Shown here: positions 6,002 through 6,747 of the stretch, piece by piece | Layout of the letters: every line of letters starts with the position of its first letter | How positions within the stretch are numbered: the first letter of the stretch is position 1 | Source of the DNA: an uncultured Acidobacteriota bacterium | GTDB taxonomy: Bacteria; Acidobacteriota; Terriglobia; Terriglobales; Acidobacteriaceae | DNA length: 6,747 nt | Direction of reading: 5' to 3' | Assembly (NCBI GenBank): GCA_903832475.1 | Contig: CAILBQ010000530.1 | Location: 1 to 6,747, forward strand | Position numbers and translations under genes: made by a program | Notes under the pieces: model-generated | Seen by the model: only the letters and a program-made list of their open reading frames with translations | What the model was told of the DNA's origin: nothing | The model's database searches: none

Positions 6002-6015
6002 AAATGCCGGCATTT
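6002..6015. promoter_or_regulatory. Perfect 14-bp palindrome, possible operator
   Basis: AAATGCCGGCATTT is an exact palindrome with no spacer, 15 bases downstream of the candidate -10 element, where a bound dimeric regulator would block initiation. Part of it (AATGCCG) recurs at 6038-6044, and two further 8-bp palindromes, TACGCGTA (6017-6024) and TATGCATA (6045-6052), lie close by. No regulator gene that would bind it is in the window. Confidence 0.4.
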
Positions 6016-6215
6016 CTACGCGTATAGAGGTGGGCGGAATGCCGTATGCATATCAGCCCGAGTTCGCGTAGAGGGGCTTTCGCATGGATTCTGTCGTTGC
6101 CAGCACAAGGAATGGAGCTCGTCACTCCGCTGCGTTCATTCCAATTGCCATGTCTTGCGCGAGGTGGGACAATGGCCATGATTCTCGACTCCCCTCCGCT
6201 GGATCACCCTCAGGC

Positions 6216-6747
6216 ATGAAACTCTGTCCTATATGCGCGACGTCGTATCCGGCGGGCCATCGCACATGTCCGACCCACGGCGCAGTGCTGGTCGAGGCGC
6301 CGGAGCTGGCCCCTGGCACGATGGTGCGCGAGTGCTACCGCATCGAGCGAACGCTGGGAAAAGGCGGCATGGGCACGGTATATCTGGCCGAACACACGCT
6401 GATGGGCGAGCCGCGCGCTCTGAAATTTCTTTCCGGAGCATTGGCTGCAAATCCGCTGTTTGTGCAGCGTTTTCTGCAGGAGGCGCGAGCTGCCAGCAAG
6501 CTGCAACACCCGAACATCGCGCAGACGCTGGAACTGGGGCAGACCGAGGATGGCAGCTTCTATATCTCGATGGAGTATGTCGACGGTCCCACGCTCCGAG
6601 CGCTGCTGGAACAGTCTCCGCGCGGGCTGCCGCCCGAACGCGTGTTCAACATTGTGCGCGGAGTTGCGGAAGCACTGGGGGCGGCACACGCCAAGCGAAT
6701 GGTGCATCGCGACGTCAAGCCGGAGAACATCCTGCTGGCCTGGACAG
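6216..6747 (+). CDS. PknB-type Ser/Thr protein kinase with N-terminal Cys/His motif (partial)
   Basis: The 177 visible residues run off the window end. They begin MKLCPICATSYPAGHRTCPTH: Cys4, Cys7, Cys18 and His21 make a C-x2-C-x10-C-x2-H pattern, probably a small zinc ribbon as in many kinases of this kind. The Hanks-type kinase domain follows: Gly-rich loop LGKGGMGTVYLAEH (47-60), ATP-anchoring Lys70 in ALKF, helix-C Glu89 in RFLQEARAASKLQHPNI, hinge YISMEYVDGPTL (116-127), and catalytic HRDVKPENILL (164-174) with Asp166, Lys168 and Asn171. The DFG motif, activation loop and any membrane or sensor region lie beyond the edge. All key residues seen are intact, so it should be active. The ATG at 6216 has only a weak AGG upstream; an in-frame ATG at 6084 has a strong GAGGGG seven bases before it and would add 44 residues. 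Confidence 0.92.
   Translation, partial: MKLCPICATSYPAGHRTCPTHGAVLVEAPELAPGTMVRECYRIERTLGKGGMGTVYLAEHTLMGEPRALKFLSGALAANPLFVQRFLQEARAASKLQHPNIAQTLELGQTEDGSFYISMEYVDGPTLRALLEQSPRGLPPERVFNIVRGVAEALGAAHAKRMVHRDVKPENILLAWT

Larger units (their letters stand above)
5914..6215 (+). other. 302-bp region between the channel and kinase genes
   Basis: No terminator is visible after the channel gene. The stretch has a weak sigma-70-like promoter and a cluster of palindromes between 5960 and 6071. From 6084 the kinase frame is already open with an ATG, so the last 130 bases might be coding, but their codon third positions are only about half G/C, against clearly GC-rich third positions after 6216. I treat them as leader. 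Confidence 0.5.

Noticed and set aside
6210..6707. 165-codon minus-strand frame opposite the kinase
   Set aside because: The plus strand encodes intact kinase motifs through the region; the reverse frame is a GC-rich antisense artefact.

Overview
The window looks like a chromosomal segment of an Acidobacteriota-type bacterium (moderately high GC, Shine-Dalgarno-led genes). This is inferred from gene content: the head of a division/cell-wall (mra/dcw) cluster, a DUF2127 membrane protein, a secreted FAS1 protein, a small outer-membrane barrel ending in an aromatic residue, and a PknB-type kinase led by a Cys/His zinc-binding motif. No marker gene fixes the lineage. No tRNA, rRNA, CRISPR, insertion sequence or phage gene was seen.

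Right-to-left on the minus strand lies mraZ (1215-1700), then rsmH (85-1167), then the first 24 codons of a gene in the usual ftsL position (74 to the window edge). Upstream of mraZ, TGGA motifs recur at 10, 10 and 12 bp steps, which fits an autoregulatory MraZ operator. Still on the minus strand and further upstream is a DUF2127 four-helix membrane protein (1961-2467, probable GTG start), which probably belongs to a separate unit.

From 2759 the plus strand carries a secreted fasciclin-domain protein, followed by two tandem hairpins. The second is a strong intrinsic terminator (3394-3441). A SRPBCC-fold protein follows (3503-4057). It converges on a minus-strand outer-membrane barrel gene (4119-4718), and an 11-bp perfect stem sits between them. 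A 436-bp divergent intergenic region with three stem-loops separates the barrel gene from a glycerol-facilitator-type channel (5155-5913). The window ends inside a Ser/Thr kinase gene (6216 onward) whose leader holds a weak promoter and a perfect 14-bp palindrome.

The right part is a series of single-gene units, mostly envelope-associated (FAS1, barrel, channel), rather than one pathway. I found no convincing new multi-gene system. The most testable signals are the MraZ-type operator, the structured leader before the channel gene, the palindrome before the kinase, and the corrected starts.
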